From: DASSKW01 sp035690065
GTDB taxonomy: Bacteria > Pseudomonadota > Gammaproteobacteria > Natronospirales > REEB76
Length of the DNA stretch: 29,379 bases
Assembly (NCBI GenBank): GCA_035690065.1
Contig: DASSKW010000018.1
Location: forward strand, 1 to 29,379
Direction of reading: 5' to 3'
The notes beneath the pieces are model-generated. The model saw nothing but the letters and a program-made list of their open reading frames with translations, made no database searches and had not been told where the DNA came from. Made by a program: the position numbers and the translations under genes. Shown here piece by piece: positions 17,815 through 24,940 of this stretch (positions within the stretch are counted from its first letter, which is position 1; every line of letters begins with the position of its first letter).

Positions 17815-19263
17815 TCAGACTACCCAATGCTGCATGAACTCCGTGACCGGCGTCTGCTCCAGTTTCTGCTGATCGCTACAGATGGCCTTGAGCGCCGTAC
17901 ATTGGGACACAGGCAACCTGCCAGCGATGGCACTCTCGAACTTCTTGATCAGTACCGGGATGCCTTCCACACGGCGCTTGCGGTGTCCGATCGGGAATTC
18001 GATCTCCACGCGCTCGGTCTTGCTGCCATCCTTGAAGAACACCTGGATCGCGTTGCCGATGTAGCGTTTGCCGGCATCGTAGTAATCCCGGGTGAACTTC
18101 TCGTTCTCTTTCACTGCCATCCTGTTGCGCAGCGCGTCCACGCGCGGATCGGCGGCGACACCGTCTTCGTAATCTTCTGCAGTGAGGCGGCCGAAGATCA
18201 GCGGGATCGCTGCCATGTACTGGATGCAATGATCGCGATCGGCCGGATTGTTGAGCGGACCGGTCTTGTCGATGATGCGCACGCCCGGTTCCTGGGTCTC
18301 GATCACGACCTTCTCGATCTGATCCAGTTTGTCTTTCACCTGCGGATGCAGTTTCATCGCGCATTCCACCGCGGTCTGGGCATGGAACTCGGCCGGGAAA
18401 CTGATCTTGAACAGCACGTTCTCCATCACGTAACTGCCGTAGTCACGCTGGAACTTGAACGGCTGACCCTTGAACAACACGTCGTAGAAACCCCAGGTCT
18501 TGGCCGACAGCGCCGTGGGATAACCCATCTCGCCGGTGAGTGCGATCAGCGCCAGCCGCACCGCGCGCGAAGTCGCGTCGCCCGCAGCCCAGCTCTTGCG
18601 TGAGCCGGCATTCGGTGCGTGACGATAGGTGCGCAATGCACCGCCGTCGATGAAAGCATGCGACACGGCATTGATGATCTGCTCGCGCGTGCCACCCAGC
18701 ATCTCGGTGACCACGGCGGTGGATGCGAGCCGCACCAGCAACACGTGATCGAGGCCGACGCGGTTGAAGGAGTTCTCCAGCGCCATCACGCCCTGGATCT
18801 CGTGCGCCTTGATCATGCCGGTCAGCACCGCCTTCATGTTCAACGGTGCTTTCCCTTCAGCGACATTGCGGCGCGAGAGGTAATCGGCGACGGCCAGGAT
18901 GCCGCCGAGATTATCGGACGGATGGCCCCACTCGGCCGCCAGCCAGGTGTCGTTGAAATCCAGCCAGCGGATCATCGCGCCGATGTTGAACGCGGCCTGC
19001 ACCGGATCCAGTTCGTAATTCGTGCCCGGTACCCGCGCACCGTCTTTAAGCGACGCACCCGGCACCACCGGCCCCAGCAATTTGGTGCAGGCCGGATACT
19101 TCAGCGCGAGCATGCCGCAGGCCAGGGTGTCCATCAGGCAGTAACGCGCGGTCTCGTAGGCTTCGTCACTCCTGATCTGATAGTTGATGACGTAATCGGC
19201 GATATCCGTCAGGACTTTTTCCGGATCTGGGCGCCTGGCGGATTTGATGTCGTGACTACTCAT
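17815..19263 (-). CDS. prpD: 2-methylcitrate dehydratase (MmgE/PrpD family)
   Basis: PrpD dehydrates 2-methylcitrate to 2-methyl-cis-aconitate in the propionate-degrading methylcitrate cycle. It has 482 residues, the normal length. Family segments seen: YCLMDTLACGMLALKYPAC, IRWLDFNDTWLAAEWGHPSDN near residue 100, AHEIQGVMAL, and FPAEFHAQTAVECAMKLHP. ATG 19263 is preceded by AGGAG at a rather long distance (11 nt). It is the last gene of prpB-prpC-small protein-prpD. No AcnD/PrpF pair is present, so this is the PrpD route. Confidence 0.95.
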   Translation of the reverse strand: MSSHDIKSARRPDPEKVLTDIADYVINYQIRSDEAYETARYCLMDTLACGMLALKYPACTKLLGPVVPGASLKDGARVPGTNYELDPVQAAFNIGAMIRWLDFNDTWLAAEWGHPSDNLGGILAVADYLSRRNVAEGKAPLNMKAVLTGMIKAHEIQGVMALENSFNRVGLDHVLLVRLASTAVVTEMLGGTREQIINAVSHAFIDGGALRTYRHAPNAGSRKSWAAGDATSRAVRLALIALTGEMGYPTALSAKTWGFYDVLFKGQPFKFQRDYGSYVMENVLFKISFPAEFHAQTAVECAMKLHPQVKDKLDQIEKVVIETQEPGVRIIDKTGPLNNPADRDHCIQYMAAIPLIFGRLTAEDYEDGVAADPRVDALRNRMAVKENEKFTRDYYDAGKRYIGNAIQVFFKDGSKTERVEIEFPIGHRKRRVEGIPVLIKKFESAIAGRLPVSQCTALKAICSDQQKLEQTPVTEFMQHWVV

Positions 19264-19293
19264 ATTTCTGTCGGCTCCTGGACAAAATAATTA

Positions 19294-19608
19294 TTACATC
19301 AATTGAATAATATGGCTTTCGAGTAATAGAAGAATTATCGAAACGAGTAAAAATACTGATCCCACTATTCCCACGCGATTGGCGAAGCGTCTCTGTTTTC
19401 TTCTTTTAGTTTCATCTTCAATCGCCCCAGCTCCACGCGAGAGCATCCATGCAGGCACTTTTATAGCGACTGCGATCGGGAGCAAGATACTTTTCCCGGT
19501 TAACAAGAGCCCCGCTGCCGCGACAATAAGGATCCAGTCCGTAACCTGTGGTTTTGCAAAGTGCAGTTTTTCAGGAACAGGGGTTTCCTGCTTGGGAATG
19601 TTCTCCAT
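19294..19608 (-). CDS. Small two-helix membrane protein in the prp operon
   Basis: An unrecognised 104-residue protein between prpC and prpD. It has a polar N-terminus (about 1-22), a hydrophobic stretch (about 24-55), a basic cytoplasmic-type loop with DETKRRKQRRFANR (about 64-77) and a second helix (about 78-100). ATG 19608 lies five bases after the prpC stop with GTGGG between. The DNA here is visibly more AT-rich than its neighbours, mainly at the 3' end, which suggests later insertion. Confidence 0.6.
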   Translation of the reverse strand: MENIPKQETPVPEKLHFAKPQVTDWILIVAAAGLLLTGKSILLPIAVAIKVPAWMLSRGAGAIEDETKRRKQRRFANRVGIVGSVFLLVSIILLLLESHIIQLM

Positions 19609-19613
19609 CCCAC

Positions 19614-20765
19614 TTAACTGCGCTTTTCTATCGGCACGAATTTCTGGTCTTCCGGTCCCGTGTAATTGGCACTGGGGCGGATGATCTTGCCGTCGGCGCG
19701 CTGCTCGATCACATGCGCACCCCAGCCGGTGGTACGTGCGACCACGAACAAGGGCGTGAACATCGCCGTCGGTATGCCCATCATGTGATAAGAGACTGCC
19801 GAGAACCAATCCAGATTCGGGAACATCTTCTTCACATCCCACATCACTTTCTCAAGGCGCTCGGCGATGTTGAACAGCTTCATGTCGCCGGCTTCCTTGG
19901 ACAGGTGCTGCGCCACGCCCTTGATGACCTGATTGCGCGGATCGCTGACGGTGTACACCGGATGACCGAAACCGATCACGATCTCTCTGGCTTCTACGCG
20001 ACGACGGATATCGGCTTCCGCTTCGTCCGGCGTGTTGTAGCGGCTCTGGATCTCGAACGCGACTTCGTTGGCGCCGCCGTGCTTGGGACCACGCAAGGCA
20101 CCGATCGCACCGGTGATGCAGGAATACATGTCGGAACCGGTGCCTGCAATCACGCGCGCGGTGAAAGTCGAGGCATTGAACTCATGTTCGGCATACAGGA
20201 TCAGCGAGGTGTGCATGGCGCGCACCCAGGCATCCGAGGGTTCACGCCCGTGCAACAGGTGCAGGAAATGTCCGCCCACGGAATCGTCGTCGGTCTCGAC
20301 TTCGATCACGCGCCCGTTGTGACTCCAGTGATACCAGTAGCACAGCATCGAACCCAGCGAAGCGACCAGGCGGTCTGCGATATCGCGCGCGCCCGATGCA
20401 TTGTGATCGTCCTTCTCCGGCAAGGTGCAGCCGAGCGCGGAGACGCCGGTCCGCATCACATCCATCGGGTGTGCCGAGGCCGGCAACTGCTCCAGTGCGG
20501 TGCGCACCACATCCGGCAAGCCACGCAGGTTCTTCAATCTGGTCTTGTAGGCCTTGAGTTCGGCGCGATTCGGCAGTTTGCCGTGGATCAAGAGATACGC
20601 CACTTCCTCGAAATCGCATTTCTCGGCGATGTCCAGGATATCGTAGCCGCGATAATGCAGGTCGTTGCCGCTGCGGCCCACCGTGCACAGTGCGGTATTG
20701 CCTGCGCTCACGCCAGACAGTGCGACCGATTTCTTGGGCTTGAAGCCGGGAGTCGTCTCATTCAT
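19614..20765 (-). CDS. prpC: 2-methylcitrate synthase
   Basis: PrpC condenses propionyl-CoA and oxaloacetate to 2-methylcitrate. It has 383 residues, the short citrate-synthase type. Catalytic histidines lie in GPKHGGANE and GFGHPVY, with the acidic residue in the region NLDWFSAVSYHMMGIP. The C-terminus SANYTGPEDQKFVPIEKR is typical of PrpC and not of the longer TCA citrate synthase. ATG 20765 follows AGGAG with an eight-base spacer; a TTG two codons upstream is too close to the ribosome site. Confidence 0.95.
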   Translation of the reverse strand: MNETTPGFKPKKSVALSGVSAGNTALCTVGRSGNDLHYRGYDILDIAEKCDFEEVAYLLIHGKLPNRAELKAYKTRLKNLRGLPDVVRTALEQLPASAHPMDVMRTGVSALGCTLPEKDDHNASGARDIADRLVASLGSMLCYWYHWSHNGRVIEVETDDDSVGGHFLHLLHGREPSDAWVRAMHTSLILYAEHEFNASTFTARVIAGTGSDMYSCITGAIGALRGPKHGGANEVAFEIQSRYNTPDEAEADIRRRVEAREIVIGFGHPVYTVSDPRNQVIKGVAQHLSKEAGDMKLFNIAERLEKVMWDVKKMFPNLDWFSAVSYHMMGIPTAMFTPLFVVARTTGWGAHVIEQRADGKIIRPSANYTGPEDQKFVPIEKRS

Positions 20766-20804
20766 TTTCAATTCTCCTGATTTTCAGAGGAGCAACCTCC
20801 CCTC

Positions 20805-20833
20805 ATCCTTCCTTCTCCCTCAAGGGAAGAAGG
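20805..20833. repeat. Intergenic imperfect hairpin between prpB and prpC
   Basis: CCTTCTCCCT-CAA-GGGAAGAAGG forms a hairpin with a one-base bulge, preceded by the pyrimidine-rich CCTCATCCTT. It lies in the 77-nt gap between prpB and prpC. It resembles short repeated palindromes that occur in many copies in proteobacterial genomes; copy number cannot be judged here. It could adjust relative transcript levels of the two genes. Confidence 0.35.
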
Positions 20834-20842
20834 CACAAATTT

Positions 20843-21730
20843 TTAGGGGCGCCCTTTGCCGAACAACTCGTCCAGCTTGTTTTCATAGCGATGATAATCG
20901 AGATGTTCGTATAGCTCGTCGCGTGTCTGCATCGTCTCGACCACATTCTTCTGCGTACCGTCGCGACGCACTGCCTGATAAAAATTCAGCGCGGCCTTGT
21001 TCATGGCGCGATACGCGCCGCAGCACAGCAACTGGATATCCACGCCTGCCGACGCCAGTTCTTCACAGGTAAACAACGGCGTCTTGCCGAACTCGGTGAT
21101 GTTGGCGAGGATCGGTACTTTCACCGCATCCTTGAAACGCTTGTATTCGTCCAGCGTGCGCACCGCTTCCGGAAAGATCATGTCGGCACCGGCGGCAACA
21201 CAGGCCAGCGCCCGCTCGATGGCCGCGTCCATGCCTTCGCTGGCGATGGCATCGGTGCGCGCCATGATCACGAACTGCTCGTCAGTCCGCGCATCCACTG
21301 CGGCTTTGACCCGATCCACCATCTCGTCTTTGGGCACGATCTCTTTATTCGGACGATGACCGCAGCGCTTGGCAGCCACCTGATCTTCTATATGCAATCC
21401 GGCGGCCCCGAACTTGATGAACGACTTCACGGTCCGCGCGATGTTGAACGCCCCGCCCCAGCCCGTATCCGCGTCCACCAGTAACGGCAGATCGCAGGCA
21501 TCGGTGATGCGGCGGATGTCGGTCAGCACATCGTCCATGCTCGAGATCCCGAGGTCCGGGATACCGAGCGAATTGGCTGCTACCCCGCCGCCGGACAGGT
21601 AGATCGCCTTGTGGCCGGCATCCCTGGCCAGCCGGGCGGCATAGGCATTGATCGTGCCCACCACCTGGAGGGGGCGTTCGGCAGCGAGCGCGGCCCGGAA
21701 GCGGGCACCGGCAGAGGTCGGGGTTGCCAT
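20843..21730 (-). CDS. prpB: 2-methylisocitrate lyase
   Basis: PrpB splits 2-methylisocitrate into pyruvate and succinate. It has 295 residues of the PEP mutase/isocitrate lyase superfamily. Magnesium and active-site segments: YLSGGGVAANSLG (about 44-56), DADTGWGG (about 86-93), HIEDQ, and the catalytic loop KRCGH (the family has K-K/R-CGH). ATG 21730 follows AAGGA. It is the first gene of the prp operon. No PrpR-type regulator is adjacent. Confidence 0.96.
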   Translation of the reverse strand: MATPTSAGARFRAALAAERPLQVVGTINAYAARLARDAGHKAIYLSGGGVAANSLGIPDLGISSMDDVLTDIRRITDACDLPLLVDADTGWGGAFNIARTVKSFIKFGAAGLHIEDQVAAKRCGHRPNKEIVPKDEMVDRVKAAVDARTDEQFVIMARTDAIASEGMDAAIERALACVAAGADMIFPEAVRTLDEYKRFKDAVKVPILANITEFGKTPLFTCEELASAGVDIQLLCCGAYRAMNKAALNFYQAVRRDGTQKNVVETMQTRDELYEHLDYHRYENKLDELFGKGRP

Positions 21731-22071
21731 CGCGAGATCCTTGACTGCTTGGGCCCCGGCGCAGGCCGGGAGCGGATGGGAGCCGCCTATTTTACCGATT
21801 TGGCGGAGGTGGAGCGAATGGTTAAGCTCTGCTTGGGTACCGATCCTCTACGCAACGGCTGCCCGGCGCGCTCCGGCATATACAGGCTTGCCGTGCTCAG
21901 TCAGAATATGGAGGATGTAACATATATTGTGCCCCATAATGGCCGACCCGGTCGGGGTCATGCGGCCATCCAAGTACCGTGCTCTCCCCGTAGGGGCAGA
22001 CCTGCCGACCATGGCAAACCGATGCACTTTACGGACGAATTAGCCGTCTCGTTGATGAAAAGGATTTGGCA
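21731..22071. other. Divergent intergenic region prpB / ankyrin-like gene
   Basis: About 340 bases. Minus side: a possible -10 TAAAAT near 21790 for prpB, but with no good -35. Plus side: an open frame from ATG 21908 (MEDVTYIVPHNGRPGRG...) ends in TGA overlapping the ankyrin-gene ATG (22072-22075), giving a possible 55-residue upstream ORF. It has no convincing ribosome site and its composition is not clearly coding. I see no clear operator. Confidence 0.3.
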
Positions 22072-22623
22072 ATGACAGCAGCCGACTTCGATCCTGCCGC
22101 GGTCCGCGACACCAACCTCGAGCGCCAGAAACTGCGTCTGGCCACCCTGTGCCTGGACGGGACGCCGGATGCACGCAAGATCGCGAACAACATGCTGCAG
22201 GGGCAGAACGGCAAAGAACTTACCGACAAGCTACTGACCAACGGCACCCTGCTGGCGATGGCCATCATCAACGGCTTCGATATCGGCGCACCGTACGGCG
22301 GGCGCGACAAATTCCTGATCGAACTCGTGACCACCGCAGGTCGTGCCGCAATCGAACAGTTCGAGGCCTTGCTAAAAGCCGGCTGGCCGGTGGACCAGCA
22401 GACCGAACAAGATGGCGTCACTGCACTCATGGTCGTGGTGGAGCGCTTTACCGCCGCCAACCGTGATCGCGTCATGCGCCTCATGCAACACGGTGCCAAT
22501 CCGCACCTGAAAGACAACGCCGGTCAATCCGCGCTTGATCGTGCACCAGTCGCGATGCGGCAGTACATCGAGGAATTGATCGAGAAGCGCGCAGAGAATG
22601 GAGATGACGCCGGCAAGGAATAA
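22072..22623 (+). CDS. Ankyrin-repeat-like protein
   Basis: A 183-residue soluble protein with no signal peptide. The C-terminal half (about 95-165) has ankyrin-type repeats: DGVTALMVVVERF and HGANPHLKDNAGQSALDRA. The N-terminal half is helical and not recognised. ATG 22072 follows AAGGA with a seven-base spacer. It stands alone on the plus strand between prpB and acuI, with no plus-strand partner. Function is probably protein-protein interaction; partner unknown. Confidence 0.75.
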   Translation: MTAADFDPAAVRDTNLERQKLRLATLCLDGTPDARKIANNMLQGQNGKELTDKLLTNGTLLAMAIINGFDIGAPYGGRDKFLIELVTTAGRAAIEQFEALLKAGWPVDQQTEQDGVTALMVVVERFTAANRDRVMRLMQHGANPHLKDNAGQSALDRAPVAMRQYIEELIEKRAENGDDAGKE

Positions 22624-22974
22624 GCGCCGCGTTGATCAGCATTAATCGGTTCCCATGCCCAGCGACAATCAGAATGCGTTCTCACATTAACCGGTTTTTG
22701 CAGTTGCATGCGCCGGTCTCGACTGACCACACCACCGATGAACCCTGACCACCTTGCCGATGTGGCTCAATGCTTCAATACAAGACCTGAACCCATTTCT
22801 GTTCTGAACGAAGCGATTCTTGGTTCTTACCCCGTCGATGGCGCCGAGCACTGAGCGAGCAAGGCTGACCCGAAGGGGCGAAGGCAGGCAGGTTTTTGCT
22901 CCTGCAAAATCTGCCCGCTGGAATGACGGAGAAAAGAGTCCGTTGGGCTGACGAAGGAAGCCCAACATCTTAGG
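22624..22974. other. Gene-free stretch with repeats and a terminator
   Basis: About 350 bases without a convincing gene. It holds a 12-bp direct repeat with one mismatch, CATTAATCGGTT (22640-22651) and CATTAACCGGTT (22685-22696), and imperfect palindromes around 22890-22925 built from GGCAG/CTGCC and GCAGG/CCTGC. The terminator of acuI lies at 22938-22966. A 93-codon minus-strand frame here has low-complexity coding character and is judged spurious. Confidence 0.45.
22936..22966 (-). terminator. Terminator after acuI
   Basis: On the minus strand, an 8-bp stem GTTGGGCT / AGCCCAAC (22959-22966 with 22942-22949), then CGGACTCTTTTC. It starts 8 nt after the acuI stop. The T-run is offset from the stem, so efficiency is uncertain. 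Confidence 0.5.
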
Positions 22975-23967
22975 TTACCCAATCTTTACCACGACCCTCC
23001 CCCGTTGCCGTCCCTCAAGCATGCGCGGGAATGTGCGCGGCAGATCGTCGAACAGGATCGTTTCATTCGCGATGAGTTTGAGTTTAGACGGTTTGAGATC
23101 GGTCGCGAGACGATCCCATATTTTCAATCGCAGCTTGCGTAGCGTGGCCATGGAGTTGATGCCGAGCAGGTTCACGCCGCGCAATATGAACGGCATGACG
23201 GTGGTGTCGAGTTCGTGGCTGCCGGCGAGACCTATGCTGGCGATATTGCCCCACCAGCCGACAGTACGCGTGAGCCAGGTGAGCATCTCGCCGCCAGCAT
23301 TGTCGATCGCGCCCTGCCACTGGATCTTTGCCAGCGGCTTGCTGCCGTAATCGATCTCACCGCGCAACAGGATGCTGCTGGCACCGAGCTGTTTCAGGTA
23401 ATCCTGCGCGTCCGGTTTGCCGGTGACCGCGACGACTTCATAACCACGCTTCGCCAGCATGTTGACGGCGAAACTGCCGACACCGCCGGTAGCGCCGGTG
23501 ACGATGACCGGGCCGCCTTTCGGATTCGTCCCGTTGTGTTCCATGCGGTGGATGGCAAGCGCAGCGGTGAAGCCGGCGGTACCGAGCCCCATGGCGCTTT
23601 GTGTGGTGTAGCCTTTCGGTAACGGGATTACCCATTCGCCTTTGACGCGCGCATATTCCGCATAACCGCCATCATGGTCTTCACTGAGACCGCAACCGGT
23701 GACCAGCACCTTGTCGCCTTTCTGGTAACGGCGATCGGATGACGCGATCACGCTACCGGCGAGATCGATACCGCCGACCAGCGGGAAGCGATGCAGGATC
23801 TTGCCCTTGCCGGTCGCCGCCAGCGCATCCTTGTAGTTGACGCTGGAATACTGGACCTTGACGACGACGTCGCCGGGCGAGAGATCGTCCAGGGTCACTT
23901 CCTCGAAGCGTGCGACGATCTTTTTGTCGAGCTGATGAATACGGTAGGCGGTAAAGGGCTTGTCCAT
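22975..23967 (-). CDS. acuI: Acrylyl-CoA reductase (AcuI/YhdH family)
   Basis: NADPH-dependent medium-chain reductase of 330 residues, the size of E. coli YhdH and Rhodobacter AcuI, which reduce acrylyl-CoA to propionyl-CoA. Signatures: YSSVNYKDALAATGKGKI (about 40-57), GIDLAGSV, and the nucleotide motif VTGATGGVGSFAVNML (about 157-172). The C-terminus GRQRGRVVVKIG is typical. The absence of a zinc-ligand set fits the zinc-free group. ATG 23967 (MDKPFTAYRIHQLDKK) has a weak ribosome site. Its product would enter the methylcitrate cycle encoded about 1-5 kb away. Confidence 0.92.
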   Translation of the reverse strand: MDKPFTAYRIHQLDKKIVARFEEVTLDDLSPGDVVVKVQYSSVNYKDALAATGKGKILHRFPLVGGIDLAGSVIASSDRRYQKGDKVLVTGCGLSEDHDGGYAEYARVKGEWVIPLPKGYTTQSAMGLGTAGFTAALAIHRMEHNGTNPKGGPVIVTGATGGVGSFAVNMLAKRGYEVVAVTGKPDAQDYLKQLGASSILLRGEIDYGSKPLAKIQWQGAIDNAGGEMLTWLTRTVGWWGNIASIGLAGSHELDTTVMPFILRGVNLLGINSMATLRKLRLKIWDRLATDLKPSKLKLIANETILFDDLPRTFPRMLEGRQRGRVVVKIG

Positions 23968-24116
23968 GACTGATTATTCCGCCTTTCGTTACAACGACGC
24001 AAGCCGGCGCTTCCGGGATTACCACCATCCCTGGCGGTTACTGCGTTCCTCGTAATGACATGACGGCTTCATGCCGTGGTTATCCTGGCACACTCTACCT
24101 CGGGATCCCCAACAGC

Positions 24117-24142
24117 AAAACCCCGGCCTGCGCCGGGGTTTT
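24117..24142 (-). terminator. Terminator of the small barrel gene
   Basis: Perfect 11-bp inverted repeat AAAACCCCGGC-CTGC-GCCGGGGTTTT, 23 nt after the stop at 24166. A-tract and T-tract are symmetric, so it can act on both strands. Confidence 0.9.
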
Positions 24143-24165
24143 CCCTTTGAGGCATGGATGAAAGG

Positions 24166-24783
24166 TCAGAAATCGTAGCGTACACCGGTATAGAACAAAT
24201 CCGTATTCGCTGTGTAGCTGGCGAACACGTTCCAGTGATCGGCAAAGTTATACATGCCGAGCACACCCGGTGCAGGTGAGCTGTCCACAAAATCGTTACC
24301 GCCGGTGACGCTCACGAAGCCTTCCACTTCGACTTTCTCGACCGGGATGAAACGCACGCCGCCGACCAGTTCGAAACCGGTATCGCTGTTGCTGGCAGAG
24401 AATCCGTTGGGCGTATATTTGGCGTTACTGTTTACCAGCTCGGCATTGACGAACAACCCAAGTCTTTGTAACAGCATTTGATGATAGCCAACGCCGACGC
24501 TGAAATTATTCAGACGGTAATCGCAACAGGACGCGGTATTGAAGCCGGCCACCAGGCGCAGCCTGGGCGCGATTTCATAAGAACCATCCACGCCGAGACC
24601 CGACAGGTTGCCGATGCCACCACTCGGATTGCCGGTACCACTGTCGATGTTGACGAAACCGCCTTCGATATAGTTGTAATTGAAATCGCTGTTTTCGGTG
24701 GTATTGCTATCCGCTGCATTCGCCATCAACGGTAACAACAACATTGAGAGGGCGATCAGTTTCATCATGATTTTTCCGGGCAT
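24166..24783 (-). CDS. Small outer-membrane beta-barrel protein (OmpA-barrel/YfaZ-like)
   Basis: A 205-residue protein. Signal peptide MPGKIMMKLIALSMLLLPLM with likely cleavage after ANA. The mature part is rich in alternating Asn/Gly/Tyr and aromatic residues and ends YTGVRYDF, as eight-strand barrels do. An unusual CCDY pair of cysteines is in strand three or four. ATG 24783 is chosen because GGGAG lies six bases upstream; ATG 24768 is also possible. It has its own terminator, and a CRP-like site lies upstream. Exact function unknown. Confidence 0.8.
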   Translation of the reverse strand: MPGKIMMKLIALSMLLLPLMANAADSNTTENSDFNYNYIEGGFVNIDSGTGNPSGGIGNLSGLGVDGSYEIAPRLRLVAGFNTASCCDYRLNNFSVGVGYHQMLLQRLGLFVNAELVNSNAKYTPNGFSASNSDTGFELVGGVRFIPVEKVEVEGFVSVTGGNDFVDSSPAPGVLGMYNFADHWNVFASYTANTDLFYTGVRYDF

Positions 24784-24801
24784 GTGCTACTCCCAACAGG
24801 T

Positions 24802-24818
24802 TGACAACTTGTGTGTCA
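24802..24818. promoter_or_regulatory. Inverted repeat in the barrel-gene leader
   Basis: Perfect TGACA-ACTTGTG-TGTCA, 19 bases upstream of the start codon at 24783. Its placement between promoter and ribosome site would suit a repressor. The protein that binds is unknown. Confidence 0.35.
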
Positions 24819-24845
24819 GGGTAACCCGGATGTACGCAACTGCTC

Positions 24846-24861
24846 TGTGCGCTGTATCACA
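24846..24861. promoter_or_regulatory. CRP/FNR-family-like binding site
   Basis: TGTGC-GCTGTA-TCACA differs from the CRP consensus TGTGA-N6-TCACA at one of ten positions. It is centred about 70 bases before the start of the small barrel gene. Activation by a CRP/Vfr/Clp-type protein is inferred; no such gene is in the window. Confidence 0.4.
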
Positions 24862-24940
24862 TATACACAGTAAATCCGCGTTGCGCAGCCAGACAGCAAA
24901 CACAACACAGATTGAACATAGTCGGGTTTAACGGGCGTTA

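Noticed and set aside
21908..22075. 55-codon frame overlapping the ankyrin-gene start by ATGA
   Set aside because: The overlap is suggestive, but there is no ribosome site and the composition (Arg, Gly, Pro) is not protein-like. It is kept only as a note in the region entry.
22687..22968. 93-codon minus-strand frame after acuI
   Set aside because: It overlaps the acuI terminator and the repeat-rich stretch, has no ribosome site, and its protein looks like translated intergenic DNA.
24843..24875. LexA-like box CTGT...ACAG upstream of the small barrel gene
   Set aside because: The half-sites are 11 bases apart instead of 8. The CRP-like reading of the same bases fits better.
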